Assembly (NCBI GenBank): GCA_039908285.1
Contig: JAMOBE010000127.1
Span: 1 to 8,286 of the forward strand
Reading direction: 5' to 3'
Source: JAMOBE01 sp039908285
Lineage (GTDB): Bacteria; Pseudomonadota; Alphaproteobacteria; Rhodospirillales; Rhodospirillaceae
DNA length: 8,286 nt
This document shows positions 1-6,975 of this stretch, piece after piece. Position 1 is the first letter of the stretch. The number at the start of each line of letters is the position of its first letter. Position numbers and translations under genes: made by a program. The notes beneath the pieces were generated by a model. That model was given only the letters and a program-made list of their open reading frames with translations, was not told the DNA's origin and did no database searches.

Positions 1-107
1 GGACCGTCGAGGCGCTCTGGTCAACCATCGGCGAATGCCTCGACAAATTCTCGCCAAACGAGTGCTCAAACTATTTCCGCCATGCCGGTTATGGACGCTC
101 GGCATGA
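1..107 (+). CDS. IS630-family transposase, C-terminal end (5' part outside window)
   Basis: The + strand frame starting at base 3 is open from the window edge to a TGA at 105-107. It encodes 34 residues beginning TVEALWSTIGECLDKF and ending in an EC-NYF-HAGY block. The pattern TVEALW..IG..D.F.P.EC.NYF..AGY is the typical C-terminus of the DDE_3 transposases of IS630 elements that use two overlapping frames. The catalytic residues lie upstream, outside the window, so it cannot be said whether the element is whole. IS630 elements insert at TA dinucleotides; the IS end and its TA are expected just after the stop codon (the CTCTAG at 114-119 is a candidate), but the matching left end is not visible. 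This element marks the left edge of an IS-rich region. Family assignment rests on recalled motif patterns. Confidence 0.75.
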   Translation, partial: TVEALWSTIGECLDKFSPNECSNYFRHAGYGRSA

Positions 108-183
108 AAATGCTCTAGTTGCATAGTCCGGCCTGGACGGGCTGAATTTTGCGCGGAATCGCCCCCTTGTAAGGTGAGAGACC

Positions 184-263
184 CAGGGTGAGGCAGGTGA
201 GGAATGCGCTCCAGCCAGGACTCGTGATGGTGATGGGGCCGATTCCTCACCTACCTCACCCTG
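184..263. repeat. Imperfect inverted repeat, 22-bp arms, 36-nt loop
   Basis: The left arm (184-205, containing AGGGTGAGGCAGGTGAGGAA) pairs with the right arm (242-263, containing TTCCTCACCTACCTCACCCT). Of 22 positions, 21 are complementary; the only mismatch is C194 against A253. The 36-nt loop is 206-241. Each arm has an internal GGTGAGG-type repetition. There is no T-tract after the right arm, so a simple intrinsic terminator is unlikely. It could be a small non-autonomous element, a binding site or a replication/transfer-related hairpin; nothing in the sequence decides between these. Confidence 0.7.
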
Positions 264-429
264 CACGGCGCCGCGCCCACCGCCGCGAGGACTCCAACCG
301 CCCACTCCGTCCCGCCGTCTGACGGCCCGAAAGCCAAGCAGACCATAGGTTCCGCCCCGTCCTTCTTCCTACCATCCTCCTACTTTGCCCGCTCCGGCAC
401 CCGTGGGCGTGTGAGGGTTTCTGCGGGCG

Positions 430-444
430 ACTTTGACCCCCCAT
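430..444 (+). repeat. 15-bp direct repeat, copy 1
   Basis: The sequence ACTTTGACCCCCCAT occurs here and again, identically, at 1115-1129. Motifs of the form TTTGACCCCC(C/T)A are familiar from the multiple terminal repeats of IS21-family elements. The identity is seen directly; assignment to IS21-type ends is inference. Confidence 0.55.
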
Positions 445-480
445 GCGGCCGGAAAAACTGATCTCGACCGTTCTCTCCCC

Positions 481-509
481 TTGCGAAGTCCTTGGAAGGG
501 CGCTACTTT
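481..509 (+). promoter_or_regulatory. Possible sigma70-type promoter of tRNA-Thr
   Basis: TTGCGA (481-486) resembles a -35 box (4 of 6 to TTGACA) and is followed after exactly 17 nt by TACTTT (504-509), a weak -10 box (3 of 6 to TATAAT). A transcript from here would start around 516, just before the tRNA at 521. Position and spacing are favourable but the -10 match is poor. Confidence 0.35.
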
Positions 510-520
510 CCAGGCGCGCG

Positions 521-595
<75 letters not shown>

Positions 596-1127
596 AGGAT
601 TTCAAGGGGTTAGCCGATACCGACGAAAACCCCGGAAATTCAGCGGACCCCCAGCGGACCCGCTGGGATTAACTTCGATCCGATCGAGCGGACGGAGTTC
701 AGTATCTCCTGACCGCCACCCTCCCGACACCGTGGGGCACCTTTGAGAGTGCGTCCGCCATGGTGTGACGGACGTTTCCGCACGAGCCTCAAGGGTGGGA
801 CGTGACCATCACGGCGCCGGCAAGTGTCGCCGACGGCGGGCGCGGTACCGGTCTCCCACGCGACGGCTTGCCCGAGTCCGTTCGCGCCAAGCCGCTTGCT
901 TGGAATTCCCGCAAGGTCGGGGGACCCCGGTCGGGTGGTAGGGGATAACCCGCTTCGCGAATTACCCACAGCCGGTGCTTATCTCCCGCGCTTGCTGACA
1001 GCCACCGCTTGGGTGGGTTGGGGCATGTCCCCGCACCCCGCCCACAGAATGCCCCGTGCGGCCCCGAGGAGACTCGCCGGTGCATTTCTCGCGTTTGCTG
1101 TCAAGCGGCATCGAACTTTGACCCCCC
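596..1127. other. Region without recognisable gene downstream of tRNA-Thr
   Basis: No coding sequence can be supported. The open frames on either strand show no family motif and overlap each other, as expected by chance at high GC. Visible structure is limited to a tandem CAGCGGACCC repeat with a hairpin (641-667), a stem formed by CGTCCG and CGGACG around 750-775, and a copy of the 15-bp motif at 1115-1129. Since it follows a tRNA 3' end, it may be the eroded edge of an integrated element. Confidence 0.55.
641..667 (+). repeat. Tandem CAGCGGACCC repeat with overlapping 8-bp hairpin
   Basis: CAGCGGACCC occurs at 641-650 and again at 652-661. The second copy lies in the palindromic stretch CCCAGCGGACCCGCTGGG (650-667), an 8-bp stem with a two-base loop. 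It lies 46 bp after the tRNA CCA. Such repeats next to a tRNA can be integrase arm-type sites, but no integrase is present here and the role is unknown. Confidence 0.4.
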
Positions 1128-1129
1128 AT
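1115..1129 (+). repeat. 15-bp direct repeat, copy 2, at the edge of an IS256 remnant
   Basis: Identical to 430-444 (ACTTTGACCCCCCAT). It is preceded by TGTCAAGCGGCATCGA (1099-1114), and the whole looks like an IS21-family terminus, which usually begins with TG and carries GACCCCC-type repeats. The IS256 transposase homology begins exactly where this motif ends (1128), so this is probably a rearrangement junction. Family assignment is inference. Confidence 0.5.
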
Positions 1130-1289
1130 CGAACGCGTCAACGGTGAGGTCAAACGCCGCACCGACATCGTCGGCATCTTCCCCAACGAGGACGCCATCA
1201 CACGACTGGTCGGCGCCATCCTCATGGAGCAGAATGACGAGTGGGCCATCCAGCGCTGCTACATCACGCTGGAAACCATCGTCCCTTTA
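1128..1289 (+). pseudogene. IS256/Mutator-type transposase, C-terminal remnant
   Basis: Reading from ATC at 1128, the + strand gives IERVNGEVKRRTDIVGIFPN and then a block ending in LVGAILMEQNDEWA..R.YITLETI. This is the conserved C-terminus of IS256-family (Mutator-type) transposases, where the Glu of IER-N-E-KRRT is part of the catalytic region. Only about 54 residues remain. The 5' part is missing, replaced at 1128 by the IS21-like motif, and the 3' end is interrupted at about 1290 by the start of the IS5-family element; the frame then runs into that IS and stops at TGA 1380-1382. It is non-functional debris and shows that the IS5 element inserted into older IS material. Confidence 0.8.
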
Positions 1290-1303
1290 GAATCTGTTTG
1301 CAG
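1285..1303 (+). repeat. Left inverted repeat of the IS5-family element
   Basis: CTTTAGAATCTGTTTGCAG matches the reverse complement of 2296-2314 at 18 of 19 positions; the difference is T1293 against the G of the other end. The transposon proper probably begins at G1290. Confidence 0.75.
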
Positions 1304-1312
1304 CGGTCAGCC

Positions 1313-2230
1313 TCAGGCTGACACGGGTTTCAGCCTCGCGATACGCCGTGAAAGAATGGAGATAAAAGCGATCTCGATATGAGCGACAAGGCTGTCGCTG
1401 GTTCGATCAAAGAACGTGTTGAGTCGGCGATAGCGACTCAACCATGCGAAGGAGCGTTCGACGACCCAACGGATACCTTCCGGAAGAAAATTGCGTCCTG
1501 CGCCACACGTCTTGGCGATGACGTCGATGCCAAGTTCTTTTGCCGCCTTAGAGAGTTTTGAGCCTTTGTAAGACGAGTCCACGAGCGCATGACCTGTAAA
1601 TCCCTGCGCTGAAAGTTCCTGCAATACAGGTAGTATACCAACGGAATCATGAACGTTTGCTGTCGATATCTTCACTGATAGGGGAAATCCGTGTTTGTCG
1701 ACAGCAATATGAATCTTGAGTCCCTTGACCAGCTTACCGCCATCAATGCCGCGATCTCCACAGGTTGGTGATGAACGAACCGACCGGCTATCAACGATCA
1801 CCGCCGACAGCATCGGCGTGTCGCCACATGCGTCCCGCCATTGCACGATCAGTCGCTTCCGAAGCCGTCTGAATACTCCAAGGCGCGTCCACCGTGAAAA
1901 CAGTGAAAATAGAGTGCCGAATGGAATGCCAGTCATATTTCCAACAGCTCGCCATTGCGTGCTACAGTAACAAGTACACCAGATGGCCATAATTGCTCTC
2001 CGCAATACGGCTCCATCCAACGGTGGCTTCGGTCCTTTACCGCAAATTTTGATACCCTCTGACTCCATCATCTTCAGCTCGTTCATGACGGCAGTTGCAA
2101 ACGCATCAATATCGGAAAGTGTGTCCCAGGAACCTGGAGTGGTCTCTGCCGCCTTGATGCTGGTCCCCATGTCGATGCCCCCGATTTCGACCGAATCGCG
2201 ATACATGGGGGCCGAGTCGCCGCTTGACAA
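1313..2230 (-). CDS. IS5-family transposase, intact
   Basis: This 305-aa DDE transposase would cut and join the ends of the surrounding IS. The N-terminal third (about residues 65-130) holds the DUF4096-like DNA-binding region with the MAIWCTCYCSTQWRAV block. The catalytic core follows: first Asp in VIVDSRSV (D147) with the G-DGGKLVKGLKIHIAVD strand after it, second Asp in HALVDSSYKG (D208), and the Glu in RWVVERSFAWLSRYRRLN (E248). All three acidic residues and the IS5 R..ER..AWL..YRRL signature are present. Length is normal for the family. The longest frame starts with TTG at 2230 and an in-frame TAG lies upstream; ATG codons at 2206 (residue 9) or 2170 (residue 21) are alternative starts. 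The stop is at 1313-1315, about 20 bp inside the left repeat. The gene is convergent with the IS256 remnant and divergent from zorA. Confidence 0.92.
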   Translation of the reverse strand: MSSGDSAPMYRDSVEIGGIDMGTSIKAAETTPGSWDTLSDIDAFATAVMNELKMMESEGIKICGKGPKPPLDGAVLRRAIMAIWCTCYCSTQWRAVGNMTGIPFGTLFSLFSRWTRLGVFRRLRKRLIVQWRDACGDTPMLSAVIVDSRSVRSSPTCGDRGIDGGKLVKGLKIHIAVDKHGFPLSVKISTANVHDSVGILPVLQELSAQGFTGHALVDSSYKGSKLSKAAKELGIDVIAKTCGAGRNFLPEGIRWVVERSFAWLSRYRRLNTFFDRTSDSLVAHIEIAFISILSRRIARLKPVSA

Positions 2231-2253
2231 GTGCGCAAAGCCAAAGACATGCT
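2224..2253 (+). promoter_or_regulatory. Possible outward promoter from the IS towards zorA
   Basis: A perfect TTGACA (2224-2229) lies near the right end of the IS, pointing at zorA, followed after 18 nt by CATGCT (2248-2253), a poor -10 box (3 of 6). It overlaps the 5' end of the transposase gene on the opposite strand. If used, the transcript would carry about 110 nt of leader before zorA. The match is weak and the role is inferred. Confidence 0.25.
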
Positions 2254-2295
2254 ACGGAGACGGTGATGTTTTGTAGAGTTGGCGGAGCAGGCCGT

Positions 2296-2314
2296 CTGCA
2301 AACAGCTTCTAAAG
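2296..2314 (-). repeat. Right inverted repeat of the IS5-family element
   Basis: The - strand reads CTTTAGAAGCTGTTTGCAG, matching 1285-1303 at 18 of 19 positions. The transposon proper probably ends at C2309. The ATG of zorA begins at 2369. Confidence 0.75.
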
Positions 2315-2368
2315 CGGCCGGACTCGCCTGGGGATGACTACGGGAAATTTTGTGCTTGAGGGGAAGCA

Positions 2369-4792
2369 ATGGATTCCGTTCTTTCGGCAAGTGGTTCAAT
2401 AATTGATTGGATCACGGGCGCAGTTGGCCCGGTGGTCCTGGAGTACATGCAGCCCCTTCTGAAGTGGTTCAGGCAGGAAAATGTTGCGCCCACGCTGGCT
2501 GCCTCGATGGCGGGAATAGCCATCATTATTCTGGCGGGCTATAGACTCCTCCAAATATGGCCTGCACTAGCGACGTTGAACAAGCCCATAAATTTTCTTC
2601 GATCACTGGATCGGCAGCAATTCAGCAAGCGATTCGATGAATTCGACGCCATCATGAAAAATGATAACTTCCTCGAACATGGTTGGAACGAGTTCGTCGA
2701 GACTTTCCTTGTGCAGGAAACCAGAGAGCACCAAGCTATTGAAGTAACTGTACGGCCGTCTGTGTTCATCAATCTTGAGGATGCGGAGCATGCCGGACTG
2801 CATCTGAAGTGGATTGGACATCTCAGCGGAATATTCATCAGTCTCGGCCTGCTTCTCACCTTCTTCGGTCTCGTCGCGGCGCTCGCCCTGGCGTCCGATG
2901 CCATCAACCAGGTGGTGAGGTCGGCCTCGGCCGTGGGTGCCGACGCACAGTCGCACCAGATTCAAGTCGCTCTGGCAGAGTTGCTGAAGACGGCATCGTT
3001 CAAGTTCTGGACCTCCATCGCTGGGCTTGCCAGCGGCATCATCATCGGTATCTATGAACGCCGGTGGTTGCGCCTGGTCAGCGGGAAATTCGACGAATTG
3101 AACCGCGAACTCGAGCGGGTGACCATGACGGTGACGCCCGAGATGATCGCCAGCCGGACCTACGTCGAGATACGAGAACAGTCGGGACACCTGCGCGAGT
3201 TCACGGGGCAGTTCAGGTTCAACATGACGCAGGCGCTTGAGGACGCTCTGACCAGATCGATGCCCGGCGTGATGACCACGTCCGTCGAGCAGGTGCTCAC
3301 GAACACGATGCCGATGGTCATGAACACGGCAGTCGCCGATGCCCTCACTGAACGAATGCCCGGCGTGATGGAGAAGGCAATGGCCCCGCTCGCCGAAGCC
3401 CTTCATGGCATGCAGTCGATGAATGAAGACGCCCTGCGCACGATGACCGGCGAGTTCGGGTCGGTGGTTACGCAGTCCGCCGGTCAGGAAATCAAGGCGG
3501 TCGCCGAAACACTATCGGCCCTGCCGTCGCAGATCGCCGACGCAGCCGGCGACATGCGTAGCGCCGCATTGGCAATGACCGAGGGCATGAATCGCATCGT
3601 CGAGACCGTGAACAGGGACGTGGACCGGACTCGGGAAACACTCGACAGCCAACTGCTGTCCGCGAGTCAGGGGCTGGCCGACGCGGCCCGGGCCATCAAG
3701 GACAGTCTGGAGCAGGTCGGCCGGTCCATGCGGACCACCACCGAGGAGGCGGGATCGGCGTTTGCGGGCGAGATTGCTGCGGCCGTCAAGCGCATCGAGG
3801 TCACCACCGAGAACAATGCTCTCGCCGTCGAGCTTGTCGTGGATCGCCTTAAGGCGGTCACGAACGAGATCGCGGGCAGCCTGTCGGCGGAGTCCGCCAC
3901 ATCGATGCAGGCGATGAAGGACGCGGTTGAGCAGATGGCGCGGTCCATTGAAGGTGTGACCCGCGACCTGCGGGAAGGGTCCGGAAAATCCGCGGAAGAT
4001 ATCACGTCGAAGTTCCTTGATGCCGCGACGTCGATGCAGAAGGCCGTCAATGAGAACACGGCACTCATGGGAGAGGCGGTCGAGCGGATTATTTCCGCCG
4101 GCAACAGGGCTGAAACCGGCGTCGGCAAGGCGGCGGACGACGTCGGCAGGATGCTGGAACGCAAGGGCGCGGATGCTGCGGAACAGGTGGTCGAGGGGTC
4201 GGCGAAGGTCCTCGCCGACTTCGGTGCTACCGTAGAACGGCTGTGGCAGCGTGTCGGCGAATTGAGCCAGGTTCTCGCCACGGTCGAGGCTCGCATCGGT
4301 GATCATGTGTCGGCGCTTGACGGCGTGACGCGTTCGGCTCGGGCGACGGAGACTGCCATGGCGGGATCGGCGAAGTCGCTGACCGATGCGGCCCTGCCGC
4401 TCACCCGGACCGGGGAACTGCTGACCCAGTCCATGACGTCGGTCGTCAGGAGCGTGGAAACGGCAGCCCAGGGCTTGACAGATACCCAGCGGCGAGCCAG
4501 CCAGTTGGCGGCCGACCTGAGGCAGGCCGCCCAGGACATGCAGACCCTCTGGACGCGTCATGTGCAGCGGTTCGATGCGGTGGATGCTGCGGTTGAAGGC
4601 GTCTTCTCCAAGGTCATCGGCGGCACGGACGACTACGCCAGGCTGCTTGCCGACTACGTGAGGAAAATCGATGAGCACGTCGCGAACATATCCGGTCTTC
4701 TCTCGGGCAACGTTGAGGAATTGAGTGGAATGGTCGGCGAATTGGTCACGGCCTCAAAGCAGTTCAAGGAAGCCGCCAAGGCACTCGCATGA
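2369..4792 (+). CDS. zorA: ZorA, MotA/ExbB-like motor subunit of type I Zorya with long helical tail
   Basis: ZorA is the inner-membrane stator-like subunit of the Zorya anti-phage system. In the published model it forms a pentamer around two ZorB, is driven by ion flow, and signals through a cytoplasmic tail. This 807-aa protein has hydrophobic helices at about residues 42-62, 149-177 and 207-229. The second and third carry MotA-like TFFGLVAALAL (T164) and KFWTSIAGLASGIIIG (T215/S216), the expected channel-lining positions. From about residue 230 to the end it is almost entirely polar, Ala/Glu/Gln-rich helix without a domain, i.e. the tail. The tail has three 16-residue repeats centred on MPxVM (M298, M314, M330). 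Family members known to me are about 700-730 aa, so this tail is rather long. The ATG at 2369 is preceded by the purine-rich TGAGGGGAAG (2357-2366), a good ribosome binding site. zorB starts 14 nt after the stop. Gene order ABCD supports type I. Confidence 0.9.
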   Translation: MDSVLSASGSIIDWITGAVGPVVLEYMQPLLKWFRQENVAPTLAASMAGIAIIILAGYRLLQIWPALATLNKPINFLRSLDRQQFSKRFDEFDAIMKNDNFLEHGWNEFVETFLVQETREHQAIEVTVRPSVFINLEDAEHAGLHLKWIGHLSGIFISLGLLLTFFGLVAALALASDAINQVVRSASAVGADAQSHQIQVALAELLKTASFKFWTSIAGLASGIIIGIYERRWLRLVSGKFDELNRELERVTMTVTPEMIASRTYVEIREQSGHLREFTGQFRFNMTQALEDALTRSMPGVMTTSVEQVLTNTMPMVMNTAVADALTERMPGVMEKAMAPLAEALHGMQSMNEDALRTMTGEFGSVVTQSAGQEIKAVAETLSALPSQIADAAGDMRSAALAMTEGMNRIVETVNRDVDRTRETLDSQLLSASQGLADAARAIKDSLEQVGRSMRTTTEEAGSAFAGEIAAAVKRIEVTTENNALAVELVVDRLKAVTNEIAGSLSAESATSMQAMKDAVEQMARSIEGVTRDLREGSGKSAEDITSKFLDAATSMQKAVNENTALMGEAVERIISAGNRAETGVGKAADDVGRMLERKGADAAEQVVEGSAKVLADFGATVERLWQRVGELSQVLATVEARIGDHVSALDGVTRSARATETAMAGSAKSLTDAALPLTRTGELLTQSMTSVVRSVETAAQGLTDTQRRASQLAADLRQAAQDMQTLWTRHVQRFDAVDAAVEGVFSKVIGGTDDYARLLADYVRKIDEHVANISGLLSGNVEELSGMVGELVTASKQFKEAAKALA

Positions 4793-4806
4793 ACGGATGA
4801 AACAGA

Positions 4807-5562
4807 ATGTCACTTCAGGCACGCAACCCGCCGCAAGGCGAGCACGAGGGTGAGAGTTATTTCGTCTCGATGACGGACATGCTGGTCGGGATGTTGTTCC
4901 TGTTCATCATCATGCTCATGTTTTTCGCGATGAAATTCAATGAGGCGGCGCTCAAGAAAATCGATACGGTGCAGACGCTCATCAGCGCCGAGGAGACACG
5001 CGGAAAAATTCTCGAAGACATCCGCAAGGCGATGATGGACCAGGGCGTCGTCGTCGAGATCGACCTGGAGAACGGCATTCTGCGTCTTCCGGAGAAGATC
5101 CTGTTCGACCGCAACAAATCCGTGTTGTCGGCCCGCGGCCAGGAAGCCGTCGTCAGTCTGTCGAAGGCCCTGTTTCTCGTGCTGCCCTGCTACACCGCGT
5201 CAGCCGCAGAGCACCGGGATAGCTGCGGAAACGTCAGGCATCAGGTCGAGTCCGTCTTCGTCGAGGGCCACACGGACTCCGACGGGGACGACACCCTGAA
5301 CTGGAACCTGTCGTTCCAGCGCTCCCTGGCGACCTACCAGTTCATGGTGGGAGCGAACCCGGAACTCGCCACGCTCATGAACCACAGCCGTCAGGCGATC
5401 ATCAGTCTGGCCGGATACGGGAAGCAGCGTCCCGTCAAGGCGAACGACAACGACGACAACAAACGCCAGAACCGAAGGATCGATGTCCGGTTCATCATGT
5501 CCACGCCGAAGGCCATCGATTTGCGGGGAAATGGTATGATCGGTCCGGGAGAGGAGAAATGA
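4807..5562 (+). CDS. zorB: ZorB, MotB/OmpA-like peptidoglycan-binding subunit of Zorya
   Basis: ZorB pairs with ZorA, anchors the motor to peptidoglycan and supplies the proton-binding residue. The 251-aa sequence has a short cytoplasmic N-terminus, then YFVSMTDMLVGMLFLFIIML (18-37), continuing hydrophobic to about residue 43, a single membrane helix with the conserved Asp D24 near its start, as in MotB. A linker leads to an OmpA-like domain (about 90-230): LPEKILFDRNKSVLS, FVEGHTDSDGDD (151-162), NWNLSFQRSLATYQFMV with the ligand-contacting N/L/R pattern (R172), GYGKQRPV and the terminal RRIDVRF strand. Cysteines C128 and C140 flank a probable periplasmic loop and may form a disulfide. Length is normal for ZorB. 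It follows zorA by 14 nt and its last codons overlap the zorC start (ATGA, 5559-5562), indicating coupled translation. Confidence 0.93.
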   Translation: MSLQARNPPQGEHEGESYFVSMTDMLVGMLFLFIIMLMFFAMKFNEAALKKIDTVQTLISAEETRGKILEDIRKAMMDQGVVVEIDLENGILRLPEKILFDRNKSVLSARGQEAVVSLSKALFLVLPCYTASAAEHRDSCGNVRHQVESVFVEGHTDSDGDDTLNWNLSFQRSLATYQFMVGANPELATLMNHSRQAIISLAGYGKQRPVKANDNDDNKRQNRRIDVRFIMSTPKAIDLRGNGMIGPGEEK

Positions 5563-6959
5563 GCCTTCGGGACACGGTCAGGGAGTTTTCGACCGGTTGG
5601 AAGCCCAGATTCCATTCCCTGCCGCCGGTCAGCAGGACGGAACAGAAGAAGGCTGAAATCGAGGCGAGGCTCCTGGATGTCTCTGCGAGGACATCGGGCG
5701 TCGATCTGGAGGAACTCCGGAATAGGCTGATCACCGCGAACGCGAAGGGGAACTGGGGCATCGTCGGAACGCGGGATTGGCGGTTTGCCTCCGAATGCCT
5801 TTCCATGGGACAGGACCCGCTTGTCAGGGACGAAAGGTTCGTCAAAGCCTATCTCGCGGCTTTGCACCACTACGCATCTCTTCCGCCACTCCGTAGGCTC
5901 ATCCGATACTATTTGATGAATTTTGATCCGTCGATGCCCGCGTTCCGCCGCATCGGCACCTTCCTGGCCGAACGCGCGGCCGACTGCGGCCCATGGGGCG
6001 AGCAAAATGCGAAGTTGTGGGTCTTCGATGCGGACGAGGGGCCGCGTCGGTTGGCGGAGGCTGCGATGGCCGCCAGAGAGGATCCCCGCACGTTCCTCGA
6101 AAGCATCGGCTTCACTGGTTCGCTGGCTACCGCGAGATTCGCCGGAGTGGCGTTTGTCTCGGCCTGCAACAAGGTAGGGAAGTCGCTGGAAACATTGCCC
6201 CAACCAGACACGGAGGATTTGCACCGGCTCGCCAACTGGGCCGTTGTCAACGGAACCTTCGTTTATGGTGGCGTTCCGCAGGCGAAATCCGCTCTCGCGG
6301 CATCAATGTTGCTGCCATGGTCAAGGAGGACTCCCAGCGATGACGTCAGGGAGTTCGTCCTGGGGTTCGTGCTCAGGCTGTTCAAGGATCCACGGTTGAG
6401 TCCGGCAACCTGGATCGGAATTGCCGACGATGCCCGCAGCGTGATGCTCCGCTGGCTGACAAAAGCATCCCTGGAGCAGTTTCTCGGGGTGGTAGATGAA
6501 GTGGTCGCCCCCGAACGAAAGCACATGTGGGACGCCCGGCGAAAGTTCTGGAGGGCCTATTACGACCGAGAACATATGCGGGAGGCTTGGGTCGTGTTCG
6601 GCCGGCGCGGGATCGAATACGCCCGGCGCCTAGCCGACCGCAAGGAACATCCGGATGCGAAAGATCTGGGGTTCGGCAGCTTCGCCCCTGGGTCCGTCCA
6701 GGACCAGACGCAAGCAGTCCTGATTATGCGTATCGGTTCGCTCATTGTGGCCGACTGGAGCCACAACGGATACTGCCATATCTGGCACGAAGATGACGAA
6801 CATGCCCCCAGTCTCTACAGACAAACATATGCGAAGGCGGAACTGACGATGGGTTCTGTCTTCGAGAAAAAGCATATGGGCAAATGGCAGAATGACGTCT
6901 ACGACTTCATCCACCGGGAAACCGGCGTGCGCCTGTCCTACGGCGAATACATGACCTGA
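5559..6959 (+). CDS. zorC: ZorC, EH_Signature-domain protein of type I Zorya
   Basis: ZorC is the third component of type I Zorya; published work describes it as a cytoplasmic DNA-binding protein with an EH_Signature domain acting after ZorAB is triggered. This 466-aa protein is soluble and largely helical, with no signal or membrane segment. The C-terminal part (about 385-455) fits the EH_Signature: a strand RIGSLIVADWSHNGYCHIW (391-409) and then KKHMGKWQNDVYDFI (437-451), where H439 sits in an HxGxW context as expected for the signature His. Where I expect the signature Glu, the residue is Asp (D399). The start ATG overlaps the zorB stop by 4 nt and has GGGAGAGGAG just upstream (5547-5556), a strong ribosome binding site. 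zorD follows 16 nt after the stop. No HNH nuclease motif is seen, which argues against the ZorE of type II. Assignment rests on motif and position. Confidence 0.85.
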   Translation: MSLRDTVREFSTGWKPRFHSLPPVSRTEQKKAEIEARLLDVSARTSGVDLEELRNRLITANAKGNWGIVGTRDWRFASECLSMGQDPLVRDERFVKAYLAALHHYASLPPLRRLIRYYLMNFDPSMPAFRRIGTFLAERAADCGPWGEQNAKLWVFDADEGPRRLAEAAMAAREDPRTFLESIGFTGSLATARFAGVAFVSACNKVGKSLETLPQPDTEDLHRLANWAVVNGTFVYGGVPQAKSALAASMLLPWSRRTPSDDVREFVLGFVLRLFKDPRLSPATWIGIADDARSVMLRWLTKASLEQFLGVVDEVVAPERKHMWDARRKFWRAYYDREHMREAWVVFGRRGIEYARRLADRKEHPDAKDLGFGSFAPGSVQDQTQAVLIMRIGSLIVADWSHNGYCHIWHEDDEHAPSLYRQTYAKAELTMGSVFEKKHMGKWQNDVYDFIHRETGVRLSYGEYMT

Positions 6960-6975
6960 CGAATGGATCGGGGCG

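Larger units (their letters stand above)
108..520. other. Non-coding spacer between IS630 end and tRNA-Thr
   Basis: No convincing gene is seen here. Open frames on both strands lack recognisable motifs and have the arginine/serine/proline-rich composition of out-of-frame GC-rich DNA. The stretch contains a long inverted repeat (184-263), a copy of a 15-bp motif that recurs at 1115-1129 (430-444), and a possible tRNA promoter (481-509). It is best read as debris between mobile elements. Confidence 0.6.
1290..2309 (-). mobile_element. IS5-family insertion sequence, about 1.02 kb, apparently complete
   Basis: The element is bounded by inverted repeats. The left end reads GAATCTGTTTGCAG from 1290 and the right end, on the - strand, reads GAAGCTGTTTGCAG from 2309. 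Pairing extends outward by CTTTA on both sides (1285-1289 and 2310-2314), giving 18 of 19 matching positions. It contains a single intact transposase gene on the - strand. No clean target duplication is visible: flanks are TTTA and TAAA, sharing only TA, so the exact ends are uncertain by a few bases. It interrupts an IS256 remnant and ends 59 bp before zorA, so it may have displaced or replaced the operon's native promoter region. Confidence 0.8.

Noticed and set aside
604..634. Possible terminator after the tRNA (GGGGTT ... AACCCC)
   Set aside because: Only six base pairs with a 16-nt loop and no T-tract; too weak to call.
941..970. DnaA-box-like sequences (TTACCCACA at 962-970 and GGTTATCCCC on the minus strand near 950-941)
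   Set aside because: Each differs from the TTATCCACA consensus, there is no array of boxes, AT-rich unwinding region or replication gene, so an origin is not supported.
824..1147. 107-aa + strand open frame downstream of tRNA-Thr
   Set aside because: Low-complexity Pro/Arg/Ala composition, no recognised domain, overlaps a different frame of the IS256 remnant and opposing frames; not distinguishable from chance at high GC.
2603..3406. 267-aa minus-strand frame across the zorA N-terminal region
   Set aside because: Antisense shadow of the ZorA membrane domain; no family features.
3512..4678. 388-aa open frame on the minus strand inside zorA
   Set aside because: It lies entirely within the strongly supported zorA frame, is rich in His/Arg/Gly/Pro as expected for antisense GC-rich DNA, and has no recognisable motif.
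5391..6224. 277-aa minus-strand frame across the zorB/zorC junction
   Set aside because: It spans two well-supported + strand genes and has no motif or plausible ribosome binding site.
5559..6959. Type II Zorya with a ZorE HNH nuclease as third gene
   Set aside because: No HNH or other nuclease signature is seen in the 466-aa product; its C-terminal motif and the following ZorD-like gene fit type I.
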